Below are positions 21,807 through 32,855 of a DNA stretch of 41,152 nt, piece after piece. Source of the stretch: Paramecium sonneborni (lineage: Eukaryota; Ciliophora; Oligohymenophorea; Peniculida; Parameciidae); NCBI GenBank assembly GCA_905182985.1, contig CAJJDN010000152.1, positions 248,647 to 289,798 on the forward strand, in the 5' to 3' direction. Made by a program: the position numbers and the translations under genes. The first letter of the stretch is position 1, and each line of letters opens with the position of its first letter. A model generated the notes under the pieces. It saw only the letters and a list, made by a program, of their open reading frames with translations. It was not told the origin of the DNA and did no database searches.

Positions 21807-23080
21807 ATGGATATCAATAATAAAGATACCCTCTATTTAAAGGGGAAAAATAAAAAGATGAGGGATTATTTAAAACAAAAAATTAGTTGTCAAGAGATGA
21901 ATTCACATGTGAAAATAAATATAAAAGGTAAGAAATAATAAAGATTTGGATTTTGTTAATGAAATTGATTGCTGCTTTTGGTAAATAACATTTAATAAAT
22001 GAGAATTTGGCTGCATTTCAATTATCATAATTTTTATCATAACTACAAAATAAAATATTACAAAGCACTTACAATTATATATTCCCTTTGGTAGATACAG
22101 ATTTCTCTGATAACCCTTTCTAATTTAAAAAGAAATTGATCTTAATAATGATATAAAAGTATAGCATTATTTAGCAGTAGGTGTAATTAAAAATTTATTT
22201 AGAACTTTTATAACATGTTATGAAGATTTGATGGAATATTACTATGAAATATAAGAATCAATAAATCATTTTTCATATGGTAAGACTTTAATTAGAATAT
22301 GGAAATATTAATAAGTAATCATCTAATTATTTTGGTGTTTAATTTAGAAATTTAATATTTGATAATTGTCCATTGGATATTAATTATTAGTCCATCAATT
22401 ATTTTAGATAATTTATTTACATGTTTAGAGTGCTTTTAAATCCAACACATTGATATTTTATTGGAAACTACCATATATAAAACCAATTAATGTTATAACT
22501 CGATTTATAAAATTTCGACACTTAGAGACAAATTTATTCTTAATTATCATAATTCATTAGCAGCTATTTTGAAAAATTCAACTATTTTGTTTTTAGATTA
22601 AACATTGGAAATATATTAAATTTAAGTTTAGTCAAATTAATTTGTTATTCTAAATTTATTTAAATTATTTAAACTCAAGAAATTAAATCTTACCAATTTA
22701 CTTTAAATTGTATAATCTGATTCATATCTTCATTGTCTTCTATCACTCAAAACATCTCTTGATCGAATACATAAAGCTTGGCTTAAGTTTATCATTTAAT
22801 AATTCCAAATATCATGATTCTACATTCAAGCATTATACTTATTTTTAAATTTGCTTAAAGAGAGAAATATATAGTGTATATGCTTAGGAAAGATGACATC
22901 AAAGAAAAAGTGATGGGATTCAAAAGCAATCTATCAAGAAAGTGAAAGCCATCACTCATATAAATAGCATTAATTAGGCAACATTCAAAGATTTAAGTAA
23001 AGGTTTAATAAATCCGTCAATATTGCTGGTGTCTTTACTTTCAAAAATATTTTTTATAACTAATTAACTTTAAAATTTGA
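21592..23080. repeat. Exact duplication, copy A (1,489 bp)
   Basis: Same sequence as 23209-24697 at an offset of 1,617; every line compared by eye agreed, including the T10 run. Copy A ends exactly at the N gap and copy B begins exactly after it, the usual look of an unmerged assembly overlap. A true recent tandem duplication is the alternative. Confidence 0.8.
21807..23064 (+). pseudogene. Broken gene of unknown function, possible ANTH-like stretch (copy A)
   Basis: ATG at 21807 reads MDINNKDTLYLKGKNKKMRD to a TGA near 21958. Other frames then read KLIAAFGKQHLINENLAAFQ, NYIFPLVDTDFSDNPFQF, and VQHYLAVGVIKNLFRTFITC, YEDLMEYYYEIQESINHFSY, GKTLIRIWKYQQ (to TGA 22360-22362). Further downstream come KLFKLKKLNLTNLLQ, SDSYLHCLLSLKTSLDRIHK and, near 22930-23060, KKVKAITHINSINQATFKDL. 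The LMEYYYEIQ...IRIWKYQ segment resembles the helices of ANTH (AP180-type clathrin adaptor) domains, but this is weak. At least three frame changes. The identical copy is at 23424-24681. Confidence 0.4.
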
Positions 23081-23208
23081 NNNNNNNNNNNNNNNNNNNN
23101 NNNNNNNNNNNNNNNNNNNNNNNNNNNNNNNNNNNNNNNNNNNNNNNNNNNNNNNNNNNNNNNNNNNNNNNNNNNNNNNNNNNNNNNNNNNNNNNNNNNN
23201 NNNNNNNN
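23081..23208. other. Assembly gap (128 Ns)
   Basis: Run of N between two identical 1,489-bp blocks. Any gene reading across it is artefactual. Confidence 0.98.
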
Positions 23209-24697
23209 TATATAACATTTTTTTTTTGATTTTATTTCTATGTAAATTTCAATTAGTTTTTTGATTCTATTTTTATGTGAAAAAATCTGATTAACCAAAA
23301 ATTTTCACTCTATTTCTTTTAATTCAGTAACATAAGCATTAACTACATTAAGAAACCTATTTTAATCTATTTAATTTAAGATAGCATTAATATGAATAAG
23401 ATGTTTTGTATTAATTTATTAAAATGGATATCAATAATAAAGATACCCTCTATTTAAAGGGGAAAAATAAAAAGATGAGGGATTATTTAAAACAAAAAAT
23501 TAGTTGTCAAGAGATGAATTCACATGTGAAAATAAATATAAAAGGTAAGAAATAATAAAGATTTGGATTTTGTTAATGAAATTGATTGCTGCTTTTGGTA
23601 AATAACATTTAATAAATGAGAATTTGGCTGCATTTCAATTATCATAATTTTTATCATAACTACAAAATAAAATATTACAAAGCACTTACAATTATATATT
23701 CCCTTTGGTAGATACAGATTTCTCTGATAACCCTTTCTAATTTAAAAAGAAATTGATCTTAATAATGATATAAAAGTATAGCATTATTTAGCAGTAGGTG
23801 TAATTAAAAATTTATTTAGAACTTTTATAACATGTTATGAAGATTTGATGGAATATTACTATGAAATATAAGAATCAATAAATCATTTTTCATATGGTAA
23901 GACTTTAATTAGAATATGGAAATATTAATAAGTAATCATCTAATTATTTTGGTGTTTAATTTAGAAATTTAATATTTGATAATTGTCCATTGGATATTAA
24001 TTATTAGTCCATCAATTATTTTAGATAATTTATTTACATGTTTAGAGTGCTTTTAAATCCAACACATTGATATTTTATTGGAAACTACCATATATAAAAC
24101 CAATTAATGTTATAACTCGATTTATAAAATTTCGACACTTAGAGACAAATTTATTCTTAATTATCATAATTCATTAGCAGCTATTTTGAAAAATTCAACT
24201 ATTTTGTTTTTAGATTAAACATTGGAAATATATTAAATTTAAGTTTAGTCAAATTAATTTGTTATTCTAAATTTATTTAAATTATTTAAACTCAAGAAAT
24301 TAAATCTTACCAATTTACTTTAAATTGTATAATCTGATTCATATCTTCATTGTCTTCTATCACTCAAAACATCTCTTGATCGAATACATAAAGCTTGGCT
24401 TAAGTTTATCATTTAATAATTCCAAATATCATGATTCTACATTCAAGCATTATACTTATTTTTAAATTTGCTTAAAGAGAGAAATATATAGTGTATATGC
24501 TTAGGAAAGATGACATCAAAGAAAAAGTGATGGGATTCAAAAGCAATCTATCAAGAAAGTGAAAGCCATCACTCATATAAATAGCATTAATTAGGCAACA
24601 TTCAAAGATTTAAGTAAAGGTTTAATAAATCCGTCAATATTGCTGGTGTCTTTACTTTCAAAAATATTTTTTATAACTAATTAACTTTAAAATTTGA
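23209..24697. repeat. Exact duplication, copy B (1,489 bp)
   Basis: Second copy of 21592-23080. It carries the same broken gene frames shifted by 1,617 (for example the ATG at 23424). Copy B continues into unique sequence on the right, copy A has unique sequence on the left, so one copy would be enough to join both flanks. Confidence 0.8.
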
Positions 24698-24790
24698 AAA
24701 TATAGAGTCAGCACTTTTAATAAGAATTGCCAAAACGATAATTTATAACAACTGTTTAAAAGCAAATGATTCATTGTAAAAGGAAAATAT

Positions 24791-25519
24791 ATGAACAAAT
24801 TTTTATAATAGACAATTTTTATCCTTATTTATTAATAAAATTCCTAACCTAGCTATTATAAATTGTACAAACATTGTGATATTTTATATTTATTATTCCA
24901 ATCAATATTTCAAAAACATTATTATAATAAGAATTATTTGACTAAGGTTTAAATAATTGGTTCCTAAATCTAAATAAAAATTATTGAAAATAATGAAGAT
25001 TTTTATTGTTATTTGATCTATTAAGAAATGAATGGATTGATCATAGTAAATTTTCATAACTACATAAAAAATTATTCATCATTTAAATTGATGAAGAAAA
25101 GTAACTCAACTTATTTCTGATGAAAGCAAAGCCAATATATATTTCCTTTGATAGTTTAGTAATTTAGTTATTTATGTAGGCAATTAATAAATGTCCTTTT
25201 TTTACTTACTTTTTGAAAGAATATCTTTTCATTATCTTTTTAAAAATGGAGTAAAAATATTATTAATTTTTTCAGATTTAAAGTAAGGTTCAAATTTTAT
25301 TTAAATATTAAAAGAAAAAGTCTTAATGATTAATCTTTTGATGTAATTTCCAAGACATTTGAACTATTTTTAATTAATAAATTTATATTATTTATGATTG
25401 TTATAAATGTTTAAATAGATCATTTCCAATTCGAAATTCGAATATTTCCTTCTGATTTTCCTCAAAAGGCAATATTTGTGTCCTAACTATTCTACTCTTT
25501 CAGTTAAACTCGCAGTTGA
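24791..25519 (+). pseudogene. Hypothetical protein gene with frame breaks
   Basis: ATG 24791 gives 109 codons to TGA 25118-25120: NSQPSYYKLYKHCDILYLLF, FQKHYYNKNYLTKVQIIG, ENNEDFYCYLIYQEMNGLII, NFHNYIKNYSSFKLMKKSN. A neighbouring frame then continues KAKPIYISFDSLVIQLFMQA, NKCPFFTYFLKEYLFIIF to a TGA near 25329. A third reads FDVISKTFELFLINKFILF, DHFQFEIRIFPSDFPQKAIF, ending TGA 25517-25519. Together this looks like one gene of about 240 codons with two breaks. The first 109 codons alone could be a real small protein. No family recognised. It converges with the TLDc gene, 58 bp away. Confidence 0.4.
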
Positions 25520-25577
25520 AAGAACTTTTAAATTTAATTATTATGAAAAATTTAATAATCTAATGAAATTGTAGCAA

Positions 25578-27980
25578 TCAAATAAATTATAATTAATAAA
25601 CTTCACATTCCTTTATTTCTGGTTTCATTTATCCAAACAGATAAGAACTTTGCTAACCATCCTGATATTAATCAAATTCAAATGTCTTACCTAATTTTGA
25701 ATAACCATCCTTAAAATTAGCTTATATCATAATATCATTACCACCTCCAAATACTGGACCAAAATTTGTATGGCTATATATAGCCTAATCTGAAGTCTTC
25801 TATCTCAAAGGATATACTTAATCATGATCTTATGAAAAGATAAAAGATGAATATGAGTCATCGTAAATAGAACCTTTATTAGCTTCCCATTTGCATGGAG
25901 TGTATGCTCCAAAAATAAAATTGCTCTTTGATTAAAATATCATTAGCAAATTTGATTTTTCAATTACTTCTTCCCAAAATGATTATGCATTTAATCCATT
26001 TTAGCTACCTTAATATATCTTATTGGAGCTTTTTATAATTTTCTTTGTTTTCTTTTATAAAATAAAAAATAGTTTAATCCAATAATCATCTTTTAATAGT
26101 GTTGGTTTTAACCAAAGAATCGGAAGGTTTAGTTCTTAAAATTATTTATTTTTTTCAAGTATAAGGTTTTACATCTCTTATGTTTTTTTTGTTTGACTAT
26201 CCAATTCCAGTTCTAATTTTTCTTTATCTTCTTAGAGTTTACTTATGGAATTTTTTTAGAGATTTATATCTGAATCCAAATTTTAAATCCTGATATTTAA
26301 ATCCTTTATATTTTTCTCATTTTACTTATCATTCTCTTATATTTTTTGTTCCAATTTTTTTAGTTCTTCCTTTTTTTTATTTAATTCTTCTTATTATTTC
26401 TTTATTAAATTATTCAATTCTTAATCATTCTACTGCTTAACTGTTTAATTGTTTATCCAACTTTAAATTTAAAATAAATTTTGGTTTATTGTTTATTGTT
26501 AAATTATATTTTGCTTATTTTACTTATCATTCTCTTCGATTATTTGTTCCAATAATTCTTATAATTCTGGTTTTTCATTTGAAAAATTTAATTCTTCTTC
26601 TTATTTCTTTATTTACTTATTTAAATCTTAAACATTCAACTAAACAGTTTAATTTTAATTTTTCATCCAATCTTAAATTTAAAATAAATTTTGGTTTATT
26701 GTTTAATGTTAATTAAAAGATGCCTATTCTAAAAATACTGCACATCCAATCCATTTGATCAATAGGAATAAATATAAGAAGATTAACTTTAATAAATTTG
26801 ATTTAGATTCTTAATTTCTAGTTGATATGGAGAACTCATTTTTAAATTCATTTATTTCTTTTTATCTATTATAATTAATGAATTATTACTATTGATTAAA
26901 AAAGTCTTATACTCTTTAATTTGTATTTGAATTGCACAAAGTTAATTAAGCTTCTATTTAATTTTGGAAAGATAAATTTTTTGGATTGCTGATCTCTTCT
27001 GCAAACTCAATCGCTTAATCTAAAGTTAATTCATCAAAATTTTTATCTAATTGCTGAGCTGATGAATTTATTGCATCTACACATTTAACTTTCTCCTAAT
27101 TATTATAACGCTTAACATCATCTACTTGATTTATCATTCTCCTTTTAAAACCATCTATATAATCATTTTCATCTTCCTCTTTTTTATTTAATTCTTTGAT
27201 ACTATTAGAAATTAACTTCTTCTTTTCAGATTGATTTTTTTCCCATTATTACTTAAAATTTTCTATTTATTTGTATTTTATTGGATGTTGTTCTATGCAA
27301 TCATAGCAGGCTAATCTATTTGCAATTAAAGAAGTTTTATTTAAGTCAACCATAATAGCCTTTTTTTTATGCGGCTCACATATTAAACTGATGTTCTCCT
27401 CCTATTTTTATTTAAGAATTAATTATTATGAGTAATCATTAATAAAGTCCTGTGCCCAGCTGTTAATTCCTTCCTCTATCTAATTTAATTTCTAATTTAT
27501 CGCATCAATACGCTATTTAATTTATATAGTTCCAAGTTATTTTATTAAAATCTCTTTGATTTGAAAATATTTGAAAAATTCTTTTTACATTTTTATGTAC
27601 TTATCTTTAAATTAGTCATCTTGTGGTAAGTTGTTTATTTTATCGATATACTATTGAGTGAAATAGTTTATCTTTTCAATACTTTCTTAAAAGCACTGCA
27701 AAGATTTCTATATTCGAATTTCCAAACTCAGTTTGATTTGTTTTAATAACTCTTCTGACGTTTAGATTAATATTAGATTTTTTTACTTAAGACTGTCTAA
27801 ATCTTAAATCAATTGTTATTTTAATTCATATATTTTGATTTTGGTTGAGATTTCATTTTATTTTTCCTCTTGGTCGAAGTTCCCAATTTCAAACTCTATT
27901 TATGAATAGTCATCAGAATTTGCAGTTTAATTGGGTTTTAAGTATTTAATTTCATCTATGTTAATAGATAGTTAGGCCAT
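25578..27980 (-). CDS. B-box-like/coiled-coil/TLDc domain protein, 800 aa, intact
   Basis: ATG 27980, TGA 25580-25578, 801 codons with no TGA and no intron. Residues 1-190 are coiled coil (ISTKIKIYELKQQLIQDLDS). About 195-245 hold a small Cys/His cluster, CEPHKKKAIMVDLN...LACYDCIEQH, spaced like a B-box zinc finger. A longer coiled coil follows, with a short hydrophobic stretch (LLKLIFLYLFLLIKWIGCAV) near residue 400 and two copies of a roughly 70-residue repeat near 425-560. The last about 150 residues are a TLDc domain: NGLNAQSFWEEVIEKSNLLM, FIFGAYTPCKWEANKGSIYD, DSYSSFIFSQDHDQVYPL, FGPVFGGGNDIMIQANF and the end KECEVYQLQFI. TLDc proteins protect against oxidation or regulate V-ATPase; here the role is unproven, probably scaffold-like. 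The intact paralogue of the relic at 1741-2690. Confidence 0.85.
26310..26730 (-). repeat. Diverged 210-bp tandem repeat inside the TLDc gene
   Basis: Near-identical text (AAATTTAAAATAAATTTTGG and flanks on the plus strand) recurs at 26465 and 26675, spacing 210 bp = 70 codons, so the duplication keeps the frame. In protein both copies read INQNLF then Q-rich segments and runs of QEELN and QEND, i.e. coiled-coil heptads. The copies have diverged by indels and substitutions. This is an internal expansion of the coiled-coil rod. Confidence 0.6.
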
Positions 27981-28080
27981 ACAAAAAATAATTTAAATTA
28001 TGAATATCTTATTTTCGCATAAAAAATTATATACATGCTTTTAAAATAAGTGTATACTTATATTTTTAAAAATAACCATT

Positions 28081-28599
28081 CTTCCTGTAATAATAGTTGG
28101 CCCATACAAACTATAAGGATCATCATTTTCTTTAGAAATTCTAGGAGAGTACAAATAGTATCCAGTTTAGTTGTTAATGTACTCAATAGGAAGAAGTTCA
28201 GAATCTAGAAAGAAAATTTTGGGTGAATTTTTTGAAATGTATTGGGTACCCAAGTTTGGCCTTATTATAACCTTAAGTTATATTTTTCATTAAATGTAGA
28301 TCTACATACATCGTTCTACAGTGTAATTATTTTTATTCCTGATCAGGAATTTTTAATGAGATAGGATTTATAAAAATAATAACAATTATATACTATATCG
28401 GATTAATATCTTCAATATTAGAGCTTTGATAGAATTTAATATTGTTTTATAAAAAGGACTCTTCGTTACTTTTAAAGTGAAATTGTTCCAATATTAAAGA
28501 AATTTAAGCATCAAATAATTTACACTTTTTTGATACAGAGTTAATTCCCAATAGCAAATTTATACTGATTGTGGAGAAATTTTGAACTATGATTATCAT
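28081..28599 (-). pseudogene. Signal-peptide protein gene with frame break in an A6 run
   Basis: ATG 28599 opens with a signal-like sequence, MIIIVQNFSTISINLLLGIN, then KKCKLFDAQISLILEQFHFK, SNEESFLQNNIKFYQSSNIE, LKIPDQEQKQLHCRTMYVDL, HLMKNITQGYNKAKLG. It reaches a TGA near 28215. A frame shift at an A6 run near 28235 lets it continue SPKIFFLDSELLPIEYINNQ, TGYYLYSPRISKENDDPYSL, YGPTIITGRMVIF, which is plainly coding. That second frame has no TGA before the downstream TLDc start and is in frame with it, so its end cannot be fixed; I stop it near 28081. An upstream piece (NYSDNFDDNHSSKFLHNQY) lies in another frame. No family recognised. Confidence 0.45.
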
Positions 28600-28829
28600 C
28601 AAAGTTATCAGAGTAATTAATTCTAATATTCTAAGGCTTGGATAAAAACTACTGAAAATTAAAATAATAAGGGATTAAAAATTATATATTCAATTTTGTG
28701 AACAGCAGCAAAAATTGTAACAATCTAATGAGATAAAAAAATGAATTTCAAAAAGATACATACATAATTGTCATCATATTCTGATCTGAACGAATGTGTA
28801 TCATAAAATAAAATTATAAATTAATTTGC

Positions 28830-29219
28830 TGAAAATTATTTATTGTAAATGAGTTTTTAATTTTAAATTACACAAAGCATAAACCTATAGTATTGTAATT
28901 AAAAAAGTGAATTAATAATTATTTTTGATGGACACAATTTTATTCGTATTTTTATTAAAATTAGTCTCTGTAATAATAATACAAAATATGTATGGTTAAA
29001 GCAGGCAACTTGAGAATAACTAATAAATAAAAAAATCTTACGGGCTGTGGCAAAGAGTGAAAGCTCTGCCACAGACGAAAATTTTTTTTCAATATTCTCC
29101 ATAGAAAGAACATATTAATTATTTAACTACAGTTTATCAAAATGTGATGCAAAAAATTAATATTTATTTAAGGAAAAAATTGTCATATTAGCAACTTTAG
29201 AATCAATATAATTAAATTG
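28830..29219. other. Non-coding stretch carrying a GC-rich hairpin
   Basis: No convincing frame on either strand. A compact hairpin at 29045-29074 stands out as one of the few GC-rich motifs here, see separate entry. Confidence 0.45.
29045..29074. ncRNA. Candidate structured RNA element (hairpin next to T-runs)
   Basis: CTGTGGCA at 29045-29052 pairs perfectly with TGCCACAG at 29067-29074. Inside, GAG (29055-29057) can pair with CTC (29064-29066), leaving a 2-nt bulge and a TGAAAG loop. The element is much richer in G+C than its surroundings. On the plus strand a T8 run follows at 29082-29089, as in a Pol III terminator. On the minus strand the stem is preceded by AAAATTTTCG, loosely like an Sm site, and followed by a T7 run. 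It could be the 3' end of a small nuclear or other RNA. I cannot assign a class. Confidence 0.35.
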
Positions 29220-29900
29220 TATTTTAAATGCTACAATGTTATAGATCAGGGTGGGTGTTTGAAAAAGTAGCTAGAATTTCCATGAATAAGGTTAAATATA
29301 TTAACGCAGAGAAAGCTTTGAAAGGAATGAAATAAATAGAACCAAATCATTTAGAAGGGATGGATTATTAATCTTGTTTATGGCATCTAAAATAAATAAT
29401 CAGAATTGACATACTTTACCTTTTCATGTTTATAAATTAGTATGCAAAATCTGAAACATCGTGAGCTATTGGAAATTGTTTTAGTTTAAGGAAAAAAAAG
29501 GATAATTCAACTTTTGGAAGAGCAATTTAATTAAACAAAGATTAAGATTAATCATATGCAAATACCTTTCAGATCATGAGTTTTCACTAAATATAAAATT
29601 TAATAAGCAAAGAAAGTTTATGATATACTAACTTCTTAAGATTAAAATAATATGATACTTGGTGGGGACAGTCATATATGAATATGGAATATAATTACAC
29701 TAAACATTAAATTATTTAGAATTTAAATATTAAATAATAAATAGACTCAATTCTTAATCTAAAACTGGTAATCAAGGTTGTTTGACTCCTAATGAATATA
29801 CTTTACCTAAATAAAGCAAAATACCCTCATTCAGACTCAGATGCAAATATACATTAATCTGAGATTATTCATTTGAACAATAACAGTAGTAATTACAAAT
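29220..29900 (+). pseudogene. CDC27/APC3 (anaphase-promoting complex TPR subunit) relic
   Basis: From ATG 29228 the frame reads SGWVFEKVARISMNKVKYIN, AEKALKGMKQIEPNHLEGMD, YQSCLWHLKQ, which matches the CDC27/APC3 motif 'AEKAF...I.P.RLEGMEYYSTCLWHL'. A TGA at 29462-29464 follows SETS. The same frame then gives AIGNCFSLRKKKDNSTFGRA, IQLNKD, matching the 'WC.IGNCFSL.KE.D.AI..F.RAI' TPR of CDC27. By alignment the expected Trp-Cys is replaced by Ser (TCG) and stop (TGA). Farther on, in shifted frames, LKQYDTWWGQSY recalls the next TPR ('AWWGLG'). Only part of the TPR region is present. CDC27 is normally an essential cell-cycle ubiquitin-ligase subunit, so a functional copy must exist elsewhere. 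Confidence 0.7.
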
Positions 29901-29909
29901 ATAGTTCAG

Positions 29910-30545
29910 AAGGAAATGATATATAAAAATAATTGAAGATAAGAATAGGGAAACTGAATTTCTAAAATAAGCAGAAGTTTAATACAAAATATTAATTACT
30001 TAATTATAATTAATGAATCAAGGTTATTAATCAGAAATAAGTAATTGTAGGAATAGACTCAAAATTATTTAAAAAGTAATATTGATTCAAAGAGTAAAGT
30101 TGAATAATATATGATAGAATTCAATAAAACTAATTTATAATATTAGGAATTTTTTTAAGAAAGAGACGAATACCTAAAAAATCTTAGGGAATACACATCA
30201 GATTATGATATCATAAAAATGTAATTATAAGGAAAAGATATTGGGATGTTATTAATGAAAGGAAGAATTTAAAATATGAAAAGTAATTATCAATAAGAAT
30301 TAATTATCATAAATTAATGTATATTAATAAAAATTAAGAAAATAGAAATAGAAATAATTATTAATAAGAATCAATTTTATTGAATAGTGAAAATGATAAT
30401 CTTAATATGAGAATTACTTAATTGGAAGAAAAATTGAAGAAATTAAAATTTAAACATCATAAGAATTTAAATAATAGATTGATTATTATGCAAATTAGTT
30501 AAATAGCAATGCAAATTATATTTAATAAATAAAATTCATTATTAT
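29910..30545 (+). pseudogene. Coiled-coil gene remnant
   Basis: Three pieces in different frames read as coiled coil: KIIEDKNRETEFLKQAEVQY, QLMNQGYQSEISNCRNRLKI; then, from an ATG near 30110, MIEFNKTNLQYQEFFQERDE, YLKNLREYTSDYDIIKMQL; and last SENDNLNMRITQLEEKLKKL. Each is cut by a TGA. Glu/Gln/Lys-rich heptads and no domain to name it. It could be the 3' part of the gene whose CDC27-like part lies just upstream, or a separate gene. Confidence 0.4.
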
Positions 30546-30929
30546 AATAAAAACTATACTTTAAAGGTTTTTTAAAATTTCAATTTATTTATTTTTATGT
30601 TTTTTATTTTATTTTATTTAATTTAAAAATATATAAAAATTAAAATAATTAAAATATAATATAGTTAGATAATAAATGAAAGAGGATTTTATTAAAGAAA
30701 GAAGGTAAATAATAATTTATGTCTACAATAGAGTAAAATTCCTTTCCCAAAAAAGATTTACAAGATTACATAATCCTTGTTCAACAGACTATTTGAAAAT
30801 AAATTTTCGGATAACCACCTGCCTTTCTTAAAACCATCAAAATATTCTAGAACTTATAATCAATATCAAGAAGATATAAATTAATTTATATAAGCTAAGG
30901 GCGGTTTTATGGGTTTTATTATAAATAAA

Positions 30930-32854
30930 AATTAATTTTCTTTATTTTGACTTAGAAGAGTTTGTCTAATATATAATTTATTGTTGCAGCGAAGGCTAGT
31001 GTAATTATTAAATTAATTTAATGTAATGAGCAGCTTAAATAGATATTTGATAACATTCGTAAAGAAAAATAATAACTAAAAAACTATTAAAAGTGGAATA
31101 TAATATTTAATAGGGCTTTTAAATTTTATTTCCAATTTATATAAAAATAATGATGATTTTTTGCAAAATTTTAAGTCTAATCATAGTGGTTGACCTCATA
31201 TTGAAGAAAATTTACAATGTTCTTCCAACATAATGTAATTAATTCATTCAGAAACTGTAGAAGGTGAAATTCTAACAGAAACTAAAATATATTTAGAGAC
31301 AACTTCATATTCTGAGAATTGGCTTGGAAAGGGTTTATATATTACATAAAAATATGCTAGAGTTTTAAAGTAATAAAGAAAATTAAAATAGGGGGAGGTT
31401 AGATAAATATTCTTTAGATTTAAAATAATTCATAACAGCAAGAAAAGATAAAATTTTTACTCTTAGGTCTGCTAAAATTTAGGAGCAAATAAAGATAATT
31501 GATGATGGTTTATAACTATTTAAGAAAGGAATGGACTTTTCGAATTAAAAACAAATAAATTATCTATTTCATACACAACAAGTTCATAAGCAGTAATAAA
31601 ACTTTCTTAGCTTTGTTACATATTATTTTAGATTCTAAATTTAATAAAATGCTTTAGTTTTTAATATATAAGTAATCAGTTATATTTTAAATAAAATGAA
31701 ATAATATTGAACAATTAAACCCTTGTCTTATAAGAATTGAATATTGGAGTTCTGGTGTTTGTTATGCAAACTGTGAATGATTAAAGAGTCGAAATTGGAC
31801 TCTATCTGAATTTTAATTCTATTTAAAGATTCTCATGAATAAGAAGATTGTTTTAATGTTATTCTTTGACTTTATATAAAATCTAATTAAACTAATTCCA
31901 TTTTATTTTAATAAATAAAAAATTAAATTTTTCTATATGTTGTAATAAACTTTAACAAACTTGAAAATTAAAAAATTATGCTAAGAACTTTTTAGATTTG
32001 CTGAAAGTTATTGATTGCTCTTAAGCTTAATGATTTGTTATTACTTAAGCATATATCCATTTTAATTATTCATTTTTTCTATATATTCTTAATGTATTTG
32101 TAACAACTTCATGATAATTTACTTTTATTATTCAATAATAAATAGTCAAATTGGCTTGTAATAACTTAATGTTTATTGATGGTATTTTCTTGAATATAAT
32201 CCTTTCATCCTGCTTACAATTAAAGTAAAATAATTAGTAATACTGAGCTTTTGACAAATGCCATAGACAGGGTCGGAACAAAAACAGATTATATTTCAGA
32301 AAACAATAAAATTTTTTCAATGGATAATTATCAAAACAGCAAAAGAGGTAGGTAATTAAAGTATAAATTTTTTTAAAGAAATATTTTAACTTTTCTGGTC
32401 ATCACAAGGCTGTTGGCTACTGAATTCAATCCTTAATTGGTTGTGGGGCATTTTAACCAAAAGAGGAACAAGAATGCATATAAATCTTTTACCTATTGTG
32501 AATTTTTATCAAATAAACAAAGAAGATTTCATATTGTTTATTGCTTTCAAATAGAGAGAATAGTTCTGCTATTGATATCTTTGGAAAAGGCAAAGAAATA
32601 GTTCTAGTTGGTTTTGTTATATTTTAGCCTAAATAAAGTAGCAGCTAAATAAATTGTAATTCAAGAACTGGTGCAAGTAATTTCAAATAGATCAAAATAA
32701 TCAACCAAAAATTTAAAGTTGGTATAAATTAAATTAGCCAAAATCAAAACCTTTAAAAGTAATAGATGACTAATACTACTAGTAATAAAAATATGAAACC
32801 AGGAAATTTGATTATCTCTGATTATTAAAAATTTCAAAATTCAAAAAACCTGTA
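30930..32854. repeat. Exact duplication, copy 1 (1,925 bp)
   Basis: Identical to 32856-34780 at an offset of 1,926 in every line compared by eye. It ends immediately before the single N at 32855. Probably an assembly overlap joined with one N; alternatively a very recent tandem duplication. Confidence 0.85.
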
Positions 32855-32855
32855 N

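Noticed and set aside
23041..23298. 85-codon minus-strand frame crossing the N run
   Set aside because: Consists largely of unknown bases; not a gene.
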